The notes under the pieces: model-generated | Seen by the model: the letters and a program-made list of their open reading frames with translations, nothing else | What the model was told of the DNA's origin: nothing | Database searches by the model: none | Shown here: piece by piece, positions 5,858 to 11,045 of the stretch | How the letters are laid out: each line of letters begins with the position of its first letter | How positions within the stretch are numbered: the stretch's first letter is position 1 | Position numbers and translations under genes: made by a program | Origin: Treponema sp. | GTDB lineage: Bacteria > Spirochaetota > Spirochaetia > Treponematales > Breznakiellaceae | DNA length: 11,045 bases | Assembly: GCA_031259515.1 (NCBI GenBank) | Contig: JAIRLK010000337.1 | Span: forward strand, 1-11,045 | Direction of reading: 5' to 3'

Positions 5858-6138
5858 ACACTAACTCCGCTTCCAGAATTCACCGAACTCCGGAATATCA
5901 TATGATAGAGACAAGATGGGATATAACACCTCATATATTTCCAAATATATTCATTTCCTGTCAGGTATTTTTTTTAACATCCGAAAAATCAAGATAACCA
6001 GGAAACAAACCCAACACCGATTTGCTTACCAGTATATTGTTCTGCACGGTATAGATTTTACGCAACGGGACAACCGCCGTTTCCAAATTAAAAATATACG
6101 TCACAATAACTCATCATAATTCTATACCATATATCTAT
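5858..6138 (-). promoter_or_regulatory. Long AT-rich leader of rho
   Basis: About 280 nt separate the predicted start of transcription from the rho ATG, and the base composition is far more AT-rich than the genes around it. The leader holds ATATATTT-GG-AAATATAT (about 5935-5953), the palindrome TATCATATGATA, and an imperfect TTCCGGA/TCTGGAA hairpin just before the ribosome site. A 47-codon GTG-started frame (6104-5961) lies inside it with only a weak GAG box. Rho is known to attenuate its own leader in E. coli, so a similar role is plausible but not shown here. Confidence 0.4.
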
Positions 6139-6144
6139 CGTCCT

Positions 6145-6173
6145 ATTTTATTCGTTAAAAAAATTCGTGTCAA
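6145..6173 (-). promoter_or_regulatory. Promoter of rho, embedded in the 3' end of pncC
   Basis: A perfect TTGACA (6173-6168) and TAAAAT (6150-6145) are separated by exactly 17 nt on the minus strand. The -35 box lies in the Ile-Asp-Thr codons of pncC, and the -10 box begins with the pncC TAA stop. Transcription would start near 6138. Confidence 0.75.
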
Positions 6174-6663
6174 TAGGAATTTTATCTGAACAGCCTATAA
6201 GGAGCCGCCCTAAAACTTCAATGGCTTCCCGAGCGGCGGCGGAGCGTACCGACTGCCGGGAACCGGTGTAATGGTACGCCCGTGCCTTACATTCCCCGTT
6301 GCGGCGGGCCGCGCCTATCCAAACCGTCCCTACCGGAACGCCGGAACCATCACCATCAGGACCGGCCAGCCCGGTCACCGAGACCGCCACATCCGCGCCG
6401 CTGCGTTCCAGGGCGCCTCCGGCCATGGCCATGGCGGTTTCCCGGCTCACAAGGCCGTATTTCGCCAGCAGAGCTTCTTCTACGCCCAGCATCAGCGTCT
6501 TAGCCTCCGGCGTATAACAGATAAAACCTCCCCAGAACACCCGGGAAGCCCCCGGCACGGAAGCCAGAAGATCCGCCGCCAAGCCTGCGGTACAGGATTC
6601 GGCCGTTACTATTTTCAACCCCGCTGTTTCCGCACGGCAAATGATGCCTTTGGGGTCAATCAT
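6148..6663 (-). CDS. pncC: Nicotinamide-nucleotide amidase PncC (CinA C-terminal family)
   Basis: PncC deamidates nicotinamide mononucleotide to nicotinic acid mononucleotide, salvaging the product of NAD-dependent DNA ligase. The 171-aa protein is the stand-alone CinA C-terminal domain. It has the nucleophile loop TAESCTAGLAADLLASVPGA, the Tyr/Lys segment ICYTPEAKTLMLGV, YGLVSRETAMAMAGGAL, and VSVTGLAGPDG followed by GVPVGTVWIG. The N-terminal competence/damage domain of full CinA is absent. The ATG overlaps the end of the bactofilin gene by 8 nt (ATGATTGA), so translation is probably coupled. Its last codons carry the rho promoter. Family members were long called competence/damage-inducible proteins; the amidase role is the established one for this domain. 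Confidence 0.92.
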   Translation of the reverse strand: MIDPKGIICRAETAGLKIVTAESCTAGLAADLLASVPGASRVFWGGFICYTPEAKTLMLGVEEALLAKYGLVSRETAMAMAGGALERSGADVAVSVTGLAGPDGDGSGVPVGTVWIGAARRNGECKARAYHYTGSRQSVRSAAAREAIEVLGRLLIGCSDKIPIDTNFFNE

Positions 6664-7078
6664 TAAGCCGCTGTAATTCGGCCTTGATCTCTTCCGTAGG
6701 CCGGGAGAAGATCTCCACCTCTTTTTCCACGCTGGTCATACAGCACTCCCCTTCAAAGAGAACGCCGTCGGCGATACGAAGGCGGACGGAAGTCATGTCA
6801 CCCCGGACCTCGGCGCCGCTCATCATATCTATCTTGTCTATAGCATGTACGGCGCCTATCACGGTTCCAAACACCGTAAGGGAAGTTACCGAAATATGGT
6901 CCGCCTCCACCACCGCCCCGCGGTCAACAATAAGCGCCCCGGAAGCCTCAATAGTTCCGGTGAATTTCCCCTGAATACAGAGGTTCTCCTTAAAGCGAAG
7001 ATGTCCGTTGAAATTGGTTTTGCTTCCAAAAAACACGGTTGCTTCGCTATCCTTCCGCCTTCCTTCATGCTTTGCCAT
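6656..7078 (-). CDS. Bactofilin, polymer-forming cytoskeletal protein
   Basis: The 140-aa protein has the short polar N-terminus and the central DUF583 right-handed beta-helix of bactofilins. Short repeating strands can be read in GHLRFKENLCIQGKFTGTIE, GALIVDRGAVVEADHI and VTSLTVFGTVIGAVHAIDKI. Each turn carries a small hydrophobic core residue and a Gly. Bactofilins self-assemble without nucleotide and act as scaffolds for cell shape, polar structures or peptidoglycan enzymes. The C-terminal tail (VEIFSRPTEEIKAELQRLN) is acidic and helical. AGGG lies about 5 nt before the ATG. It lies 73 nt after a response-regulator gene and overlaps pncC by 8 nt. Which structure it organises in this cell cannot be told from sequence. 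Confidence 0.92.
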   Translation of the reverse strand: MAKHEGRRKDSEATVFFGSKTNFNGHLRFKENLCIQGKFTGTIEASGALIVDRGAVVEADHISVTSLTVFGTVIGAVHAIDKIDMMSGAEVRGDMTSVRLRIADGVLFEGECCMTSVEKEVEIFSRPTEEIKAELQRLND

Positions 7079-7114
7079 TATTGCCCTGCCATTCTCATTC
7101 GATTTGTCCGCTGC

Positions 7115-7143
7115 CTTTAATCTTCCAATCTTCTTTAATCTTC
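7115..7143. repeat. 11-bp direct repeat between regulator and bactofilin genes
   Basis: CTTTAATCTTC occurs at 7115-7125 and 7133-7143, with the partial copy CAATCTT between. On the coding strand this is a purine-rich GAAGATTAAAG repeat in the 73-nt spacer. It may be a slippage product or an mRNA-level binding site. Confidence 0.5.
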
Positions 7144-7151
7144 TTCGAGCT

Positions 7152-7874
7152 TTAGCCGGTCTCCTGATGGGGAGGTTTGCGTATTTGCTGTTCCAATGCC
7201 TGTATGCCTATCTCATGCTGCTTTAAGCTTGCCCACTCCGAGATGGTCCGTTCAATCCGGGTATCCAGCCCCCCAACAGCCTTCCTGACCTGATCGGTCT
7301 TCTCCCTAACGGCCTCCAAAAGCCGTGGCACGGTATTTTCGTCAATAATCGCCCCGTCGGCGGAAAGCCCCTGATCAATAACCGCATCTAATTCATCAAG
7401 GCTCCTGATGAAAGTTACCATGTTGTTTTTTATATCAACCCCCAGCTCTTCCGCCAGGATCAGCCGGGATTCCCGAACCTGTATCTGCCGGAAAAGCTCC
7501 CGGGTTCTCAGCACCGCCCGGATCCGGGCCAGGACCTCGGAAAAATTGAAGGGTTTTGTGATGTAATCATCCACGCCCATCTCAAAAGCCGCAACTTTGT
7601 TTTTAACGTCATCCAGCGCCGAAAGCATGATGATGGGGATTTCCTGGAATTTAAGGTCCTTTTTCAAAATTTTCGTCAGTTCCCACCCGGACATCTTTGG
7701 CATAATATTGTCCAGAATAAAAATATCCGGAAAAAAATGCTCAAGCTTTTCCAATGCGTCTACACCATTTACCGCTTTCTCTACGACAAAACCCAATTTA
7801 GAAAGCATTACATCAAAAAATTCAAGATTTATTTGCTCATCATCAACAATGAGTATTTTTTTCCGGGAATTCAT
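7152..7874 (-). CDS. Response regulator with receiver domain and helical C-terminal region
   Basis: The start is ATG 7874-7872, with GGAGGG 5 nt upstream. The frame stays open another 51 codons into lnt, but that part is lnt DNA read in the wrong frame. The receiver domain covers about residues 5-122. Asp11/Asp12 form the acidic pair (ILIVDDEQ), Asp55 is the phosphorylation site (FILDNIMPKMSGWEL), and Ser85 (IIMLSAL) and Lys107 (DDYITKPF) complete the active site. The remaining 120 residues are helical, with no winged-helix, GGDEF or HD motif that I can see. Output is therefore probably by protein contact. lnt ends 2 nt upstream, so the two are translated together. No histidine kinase is in the window. 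A role with the downstream bactofilin is inference from adjacency. Confidence 0.9.
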   Translation of the reverse strand: MNSRKKILIVDDEQINLEFFDVMLSKLGFVVEKAVNGVDALEKLEHFFPDIFILDNIMPKMSGWELTKILKKDLKFQEIPIIMLSALDDVKNKVAAFEMGVDDYITKPFNFSEVLARIRAVLRTRELFRQIQVRESRLILAEELGVDIKNNMVTFIRSLDELDAVIDQGLSADGAIIDENTVPRLLEAVREKTDQVRKAVGGLDTRIERTISEWASLKQHEIGIQALEQQIRKPPHQETG

Positions 7875-7876
7875 GA

Positions 7877-9574
7877 TTACCCTCCTCTCTCGGTATTTGA
7901 AATTTTTGTTAGGAGCTTCAGGGGCTTTGCCCCTAAAACCGAACATTTGCAACAGACTCCTAGTATACCCCGTCCTATCCCGGCTAGCAATATGATACCA
8001 GCCGCCAGCAGGAACAATCGCGGCCAAATATCGCCGTACCGGGTGTAAAGGGAAATCCTCCCAGTAACAATCGGAACTTCCACGGTAAGCCAGGCCTCGG
8101 TGAAAGGCGGCGCCATGGCCAGGACTTTGCCGTTGGGGTCTATGCCGCAGGTCTGGCCCGAGGCGGTAGAACGGACCATGGCGCGGCGGTTTTCCACCGC
8201 CCGGAATACCGCCATGGAGAGATGCTGATTCTGGGCGGGGAGGCTCCGGGACCAGGCGTCGTTGGTAAGGTTCACGATGATATCCGCTCCCTTCCGCACG
8301 AATTCCCGGGAAAGATACCCAAAGGTATCCTCAAAACAGATGGGAGTCGAAAATTTAAAGCCCGGGCCGTCAAAGACCGCGGCCTCCTCCCCCTTTTCCC
8401 AAAAATGGGTGTCAGCGTTCCGCAGGGCCTGGTAAATCCAGGGGAACTGCTTCTCGTAGGGGAATCCCTCGGTGAACGGAACCAGGTGCAGCTTCCGGTA
8501 TATCCCCGTCTCTACCCCCCGGTCATAGAGGATCGCCGCATTATAATCGATCTGCTCCCACTGACCAGAAAGCGACATCCGCCTTCTGGCATCGTCATTC
8601 CCTAAGACAAAGGGAACCTCTTGTTCCTTGAGAAAATCCAGCAGTTCCCGTACCAGGACATAAGAGTCAGGATCGGTCCGGTAGGTGGTATGCCAGTAGA
8701 TGCGGGGAACAAAGGCGGTCTCGGACCAGACCACCAGGTCCGGCTTGGGGTCCGCCGCCAGGGCTTCCTGGGACAGGCGCTTTAAAATACGGTAATTCAA
8801 CCGGTATTGGGGCAGGCCCCCCAGCCAGGGGTCGGTATTATGCTGAATCAAGGCTATGTTGGCCTTGTCCGTCCGGGAATAATCCACCGGAGAGACAAAT
8901 CCGTAGACCAGGGTTCCCGCGAGGGCGGCAAGCCAAATGACGGCGGCTATACGCTCCCGCCTGAAAAAGTCCCGGACAAGAGCGGCCCATCCGGCGGAAA
9001 AACCGGCGGCGGGATCAAACCGGCTTAAAGCGGCGGCTAAAAAGGCGGAAGGGAACACTACCAGAGCGGAAACACCCCATACCCCGAACACGGCGGCTAT
9101 CTGTATTACCGGCATCACCGTCCATTGGGAATACCCGGTAATCCCGTAGGAATACCCCAGGAAGCCCTGGGTTCGAAGGTATTCATAGGCAATCCAGATG
9201 ACCCACTGAACCACATACCCCCGCCGAGGAAAAAGAACAAGGGCCAGCTTGAGGACAGGAAGAAGGACGGTGAAGTAGACAAGGTAGATGGTTCCCACAA
9301 TGAGGCCGCCCAGAGGATGGAAGACACTGAGCCAGTAATTGAAGAGACCATAAGCCGCATAGCCGTACAAAGCCCCCCAAAAGACACAGGCGCCAACCCG
9401 CGCCCGGTGAATTACCCAAAAAAGAGGAACATAGGCTATCCACGCCAGGAGGGGAATACCTTTTTCAACAACTAAATTAGGAAAGGAACCGGCAAACAAC
9501 AGGGAAGCAAGCAAAACCGCAGCCAAATGAATCAAAAAGCCCCTGAACCATCCCCCGGATCCGGCAAGATTCAT
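7877..9574 (-). CDS. lnt: Apolipoprotein N-acyltransferase
   Basis: Lnt adds the third acyl chain to the N-terminal Cys of lipoproteins in the inner membrane; spirochaetes carry many lipoproteins. Six or so N-terminal membrane helices (residues about 10-225) precede a nitrilase-fold periplasmic domain. The catalytic triad can be read as Glu285 (VVWSETAF), Lys361 (YRKLHLVPFTEGFPYE) and Cys413 (TPICFEDTFG). A last membrane helix (about 518-536) follows. The final 28 residues (538-565) are not typical: residues 538-556 are encoded by a palindromic repeat seen again at 10396. The start ATG overlaps the TGA of the HU gene as ATGA, and the stop is 2 nt before the response-regulator ATG. Length (565) is above the E. 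coli enzyme (512), partly through this tail. Confidence 0.95.
   Translation of the reverse strand: MNLAGSGGWFRGFLIHLAAVLLASLLFAGSFPNLVVEKGIPLLAWIAYVPLFWVIHRARVGACVFWGALYGYAAYGLFNYWLSVFHPLGGLIVGTIYLVYFTVLLPVLKLALVLFPRRGYVVQWVIWIAYEYLRTQGFLGYSYGITGYSQWTVMPVIQIAAVFGVWGVSALVVFPSAFLAAALSRFDPAAGFSAGWAALVRDFFRRERIAAVIWLAALAGTLVYGFVSPVDYSRTDKANIALIQHNTDPWLGGLPQYRLNYRILKRLSQEALAADPKPDLVVWSETAFVPRIYWHTTYRTDPDSYVLVRELLDFLKEQEVPFVLGNDDARRRMSLSGQWEQIDYNAAILYDRGVETGIYRKLHLVPFTEGFPYEKQFPWIYQALRNADTHFWEKGEEAAVFDGPGFKFSTPICFEDTFGYLSREFVRKGADIIVNLTNDAWSRSLPAQNQHLSMAVFRAVENRRAMVRSTASGQTCGIDPNGKVLAMAPPFTEAWLTVEVPIVTGRISLYTRYGDIWPRLFLLAAGIILLAGIGRGILGVCCKCSVLGAKPLKLLTKISNTERGG
7909..7963. repeat. 55-bp palindromic repeat (copy A), inside the lnt 3' end
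   Basis: On plus it reads TTAGGAG ... CTCCTAG with inverted TAGGAG/CTCCTA ends and an inner hairpin GGGGC-TTT-GCCCC (7921-7933), extended by A/T to AGGGGC...GCCCCT. A related copy lies at 10396-10453 in the opposite orientation. It starts exactly at lnt codon 538. Confidence 0.75.
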
Positions 9575-9924
9575 GACTCAACGCCGCCGCTTTCATCGGG
9601 ATCGGGGACATCGGCTTCACTGATGTTCCAGACATCCTGCTTTAGGTCCCTGCCGGGTCTGAACGCGACAATCCCATGGGAATCTACGGAAACAAGGCCG
9701 CCGGTTTTGGGATTCCGGGCTTTATCGCGGCCTTTACGGATGCGCACTTCAAAGGTACCAAAACCCCGCAACTCTATGCACATCTCCTTAACCAGGGCGT
9801 CTTTAATCTCGTCCAGAAAAAGATCAATAACGGTCCGTATCTCTTTACGACTCGTCCCGGTCATCCCGGTCTTTTGGTACACAAGATCGACAACCTCATT
9901 TTTGGTAAGTTTTTTTGCCGCCAT
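9571..9924 (-). CDS. HU/IHF-family DNA-binding protein
   Basis: The protein begins AAKKLTKNEVVDLVYQKTG, the alpha-helical dimerisation part of HU. It has the GFGTFEVR strand (54-61) and the DNA-binding arm with RNPKTG (70-75), the hallmark of HU and IHF, followed by VAFRPGRDLK. Pro in the arm tip intercalates and bends DNA. At 117 aa it is longer than the usual 90 through an acidic C-terminal tail (SEADVPDPDESGG), which could tune DNA affinity. A GAGAG box lies about 4 nt before the ATG. The stop overlaps the lnt start by ATGA. It lies 61 nt after rpsT, with a hairpin between. I cannot assign it to HU-alpha, beta or IHF subunits; a single HU-like protein is usual in treponemes. Confidence 0.93.
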   Translation of the reverse strand: MAAKKLTKNEVVDLVYQKTGMTGTSRKEIRTVIDLFLDEIKDALVKEMCIELRGFGTFEVRIRKGRDKARNPKTGGLVSVDSHGIVAFRPGRDLKQDVWNISEADVPDPDESGGVES

Positions 9925-9954
9925 TTTGCTCTCTTAAAAGACCGATGGGACCGT

Positions 9955-9981
9955 CCGGAACAGACCGAAAAGCCGTTCCGG
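9955..9981. other. Hairpin between rpsT and the HU gene
   Basis: CCGGAAC (9955-9961) and GTTCCGG (9975-9981) form a 7-bp stem with a 13-nt loop. On the plus strand GTTTTTAG follows, but no plus-strand gene leads into it. On the minus strand no U-tail follows, so in the rpsT-HU transcript it is more likely a processing or stability element than a terminator. Confidence 0.45.
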
Positions 9982-9985
9982 GTTT

Positions 9986-10264
9986 TTAGTGCGCCGCCGC
10001 CTTAAGAGAATTAAAGAAACGCTGCATCCGTGATTTTTTACGGGCTGCGGCGTTCTTTTTAATGATCCCTTTCCTGGCGGCGGTATCAAGCTTCTTAATC
10101 ATATCTTTAAGAGCCGCTTCAGAGGCTGCGGTATCTTTTTGCCGCGCCAGGATAATGAATTTTTTCGTGCTGGTTCTGACGGCGCTTTTAGCCGCCTTAT
10201 TCCGGAGCCTGCGCTCCTCACTCTGCCGATGACGCTTTTCAGCGGAACCTCTTTTACCTGCCAA
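9986..10264 (-). CDS. rpsT: 30S ribosomal protein S20
   Basis: The 92-aa protein is Lys/Arg/Ala-rich and almost all helical: AGKRGSAEKRHRQSEERRLR, KSAVRTSTKKF, IKKLDTAARKGIIKKNAAAR, RMQRFFNSLKAA. This is the S20 pattern, with the conserved KGIIKKNAAARKKSR segment. The start codon is TTG at 10264-10262, 7 nt after a GGGGGG box. E. coli rpsT also begins with UUG, which is part of its translational autoregulation, so the same control may exist here. No clear promoter was found in the 259-nt upstream gap. The closest candidate is TAAGAT (on minus) near 10313. The leader has a CCCCG/CGGGG hairpin at about 10302-10320. HU follows 61 nt downstream. Confidence 0.96.
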   Translation of the reverse strand: MAGKRGSAEKRHRQSEERRLRNKAAKSAVRTSTKKFIILARQKDTAASEAALKDMIKKLDTAARKGIIKKNAAARKKSRMQRFFNSLKAAAH

Positions 10265-10395
10265 AGGAAAACCCCCCGTAATAAAATAATAAAATCAACA
10301 TACCCCGCATCTTATCCGGGGGCATAAAACCTTTTCACGAATCAACCGTCCGTATATTTAAACCATCGTCCCCGCGCGATACCGGAACACCTTCC

Positions 10396-10453
10396 CTAGG
10401 AGCCCCTGTAGGGTATATTTACAATTTTGGGGCAAAGCCCCCCAGACTCTTAG
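10396..10453. repeat. 58-bp palindromic repeat (copy B) upstream of rpsT
   Basis: On plus it runs CTAGGAG ... GACTCTTAG with the inner GGGGC-AAA-GCCCC hairpin (10429-10441). It shares the 13-bp core, the adjoining four-A/T run and the CTAGGAG end with copy A in lnt, which lies in reverse orientation. The middle sequences differ, so the two are diverged members of one family. Confidence 0.7.
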
Positions 10454-10463
10454 AGCCTGCAAG

Positions 10464-10505
10464 GTATAAACATGCAATAAATTGCATGTTTATGCGCGAA
10501 GCGCA
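10464..10505. repeat. Long perfect hairpin plus GCGC hairpin downstream of the zinc-ribbon gene
   Basis: ATAAACATGCAAT (10466-10478) and ATTGCATGTTTAT (10481-10493) form a perfect 13-bp stem with an AA loop. TGCGC-GAA-GCGCA (10493-10505) follows immediately. With copy B this fills the spacer between the zinc-ribbon gene and rpsT. There is no U-tail on either strand, so it is not a standard terminator, but it could block exonucleases or stop readthrough via Rho. Confidence 0.6.
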
Positions 10506-10523
10506 ACAGGATCTTAGGCTGGT

Positions 10524-10694
10524 TTACTTAAAATCCGAAGGACGGCGCTCGGTTCTTCTGCACTTTTCACATTCCGCAAGGTTTTTGACCTTACCCTGTT
10601 CAAACACCGTCTTCATTTTGATCTCTCCCCCGCAGGAGCAATAGAACTTCTGAGTCGCACTGGTTGTCCGTGAGTTTTTACTGGCCTGAGCCAT
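10524..10694 (-). CDS. 56-aa zinc-ribbon protein, unknown function
   Basis: ATG 10694-10692 has AAGGAG 8 nt upstream, and the frame runs 56 codons to TAA 10526-10524. A polar Ser/Thr-rich start (MAQASKNSRTTSATQ) precedes FYCSCGGEIKMKTVFEQG and LAECEKCRRTERRPS. The four cysteines form a C-x-C ... C-x-x-C pattern, as in a small zinc ribbon like those of L31- or L33-like ribosomal proteins and small RNA-binding proteins. No known ribosomal protein fits end to end. A sigma70-like promoter (10733-10759) drives it. It is separated from rpsT by 259 nt with repeats, so it is probably its own transcript. Ribosome or RNA association is inference from composition and neighbourhood. Confidence 0.75.
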   Translation of the reverse strand: MAQASKNSRTTSATQKFYCSCGGEIKMKTVFEQGKVKNLAECEKCRRTERRPSDFK

Positions 10695-10732
10695 ATCGCA
10701 ATCTCCTTAACTTAAATGTGGCTTTTCTTAAA

Positions 10733-10759
10733 ATACTATGGACCTGCGGGGAGTGTCAA
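10733..10759 (-). promoter_or_regulatory. Probable promoter of the zinc-ribbon gene
   Basis: On minus, a perfect TTGACA (10759-10754) is followed after 15 nt by TAGTAT (10738-10733); TATTTT at 18 nt is an alternative -10. Both fit a start of transcription a few tens of bases before the ATG. A MITE-like element begins 9 bp upstream of the -35 box. Confidence 0.5.
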
Positions 10760-10768
10760 CAGAGGAAA

Positions 10769-10926
10769 CCGCCTTACAGCAATTCCGATTTCAAAACTTT
10801 TTAACCCGGAAAAAGCAGAGAAAAATCACATCTTCATCATTTTGTCGCATAATATGTATAATTTATTGGACATTTTTTGATACATTAGGACAAATTTTGT
10901 TTGAAATCGGAATTGCTGCCGCCTTA
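10769..10926. mobile_element. 142-bp MITE-like element with 19-bp inverted repeats and 8-bp target duplication
   Basis: CAGCAATTCCGATTTCAAA (10777-10795) is repeated exactly in inverse at 10900-10918. The element is flanked by identical direct repeats CCGCCTTA (10769-10776 and 10919-10926); the next base, C, also matches. The 104-bp interior is AT-rich and codes for nothing, so the element is non-autonomous. An 8-bp duplication fits several IS families (for example IS1595, ISL3, IS256), and I cannot choose from the ends. Perfect termini and target repeats imply a recent insertion. It lies between the stop of the edge gene and the promoter of the zinc-ribbon gene. Confidence 0.88.
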
Positions 10927-10941
10927 CCAGGGCAACAGTAC

Positions 10942-11045
10942 TTACTCGCCGAATAACACCTTGAGAAGGAACTCCGGAACAAGGCCGGCCCTGAGCATTT
11001 TCCGTTTGATACTTACCCGTTTTCCCCCGTCAACAGCCCGAAGCA
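10942..11045 (-). CDS. C-terminal end of an unidentified protein (partial)
   Basis: The minus strand is open from the window edge to TAA 10944-10942. The readable end runs LRAVDGGKRVSIKRKMLRAG and finishes VPEFLLKVLFGE. Codon choice and composition match the genes beside it, so it is real coding DNA with its start outside the window. The Gly-Lys-Arg-Val then amphipathic helix ending could suit the tail of a short-chain dehydrogenase, but 33 residues are too few to say. A MITE lies 16 bp beyond the stop. No terminator is visible between the stop and the next promoter. Confidence 0.6.
   Translation of the reverse strand, partial: LRAVDGGKRVSIKRKMLRAGLVPEFLLKVLFGE

Noticed and set aside
6271..6666. 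A 131-codon plus-strand frame across pncC.
   Set aside because: It is fully antisense to a well-conserved pncC; a high-GC codon shadow.
7875..8027. N-terminal extension of the response regulator by 51 codons.
   Set aside because: It overlaps lnt coding sequence in another frame, and a strong ribosome site marks ATG 7874 where receiver homology begins.
9955..9990. Plus-strand intrinsic terminator (hairpin then GTTTTT).
   Set aside because: No plus-strand gene reads into it; all genes from 3642 rightward are on minus.
1..11045. CRISPR array, integrase gene or complete insertion sequence.
   Set aside because: No regularly spaced repeats were found, and no integrase or intact transposase frame was seen on either strand.

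Overview
The window reads as chromosomal DNA of a spirochaete, most likely a Treponema of the moderately GC-rich, termite-gut kind. This rests on protein character and gene order. From memory, rpsT/HU/lnt ... rho/rpmE are also near neighbours in T. pallidum; no search was run. A compact housekeeping block is flanked by accessory debris and small repeats.

Left end (1-1700): a disrupted accessory segment. It begins with the 3' part of a frameshifted IS5-type transposase (+), which abuts the broken N-terminal half of a voltage-gated ion-channel gene (-). Next, all on minus, come four very small genes: a 28-aa hydrophobic peptide, a 70-aa membrane-anchored coiled-coil protein with its own sigma70-like promoter, a 40-aa charged peptide, and a 92-aa putative helix-turn-helix protein. 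The last two overlap by ATGA. The segment stops at the 3' end of a tRNA-Gln(CUG) gene (1701-1771, -), a typical boundary for integrated DNA.

Centre-left (1772-3655, +): tRNA-Gln and the redox repressor gene rex diverge from an intergenic region. That region holds a 77-bp miniature element with perfect 12-bp terminal inverted repeats and an exact 8-bp target duplication, an IS66-like signature. rex overlaps a stand-alone rlmK, the 23S rRNA guanine-N7 methyltransferase that forms the C-terminal half of E. coli RlmL.

Centre and right (3642-10694, all -): in transcription order, a 56-aa zinc-ribbon protein, rpsT (S20, UUG start), an HU-family gene, lnt, a response regulator, a bactofilin, pncC, rho and rpmE (L31). 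HU-lnt, lnt-regulator and bactofilin-pncC are overlapped or nearly abutting. The rho promoter lies inside the end of pncC, giving an mRNA leader of about 280 nt. Several functions concern growth and the cell envelope (lipoprotein acylation, bactofilin scaffold) alongside chromosome architecture, translation and transcription termination.

The most unusual features are small-scale: two MITE-like elements with intact 8-bp target duplications, each just upstream of a -35 box; a tandem duplication of the last 16-18 codons of rho whose codon differences are silent; and a palindromic intergenic repeat that supplies the last residues of Lnt and recurs in the rpsT upstream region. The right edge holds the C-terminus of one more minus-strand gene that I could not identify.
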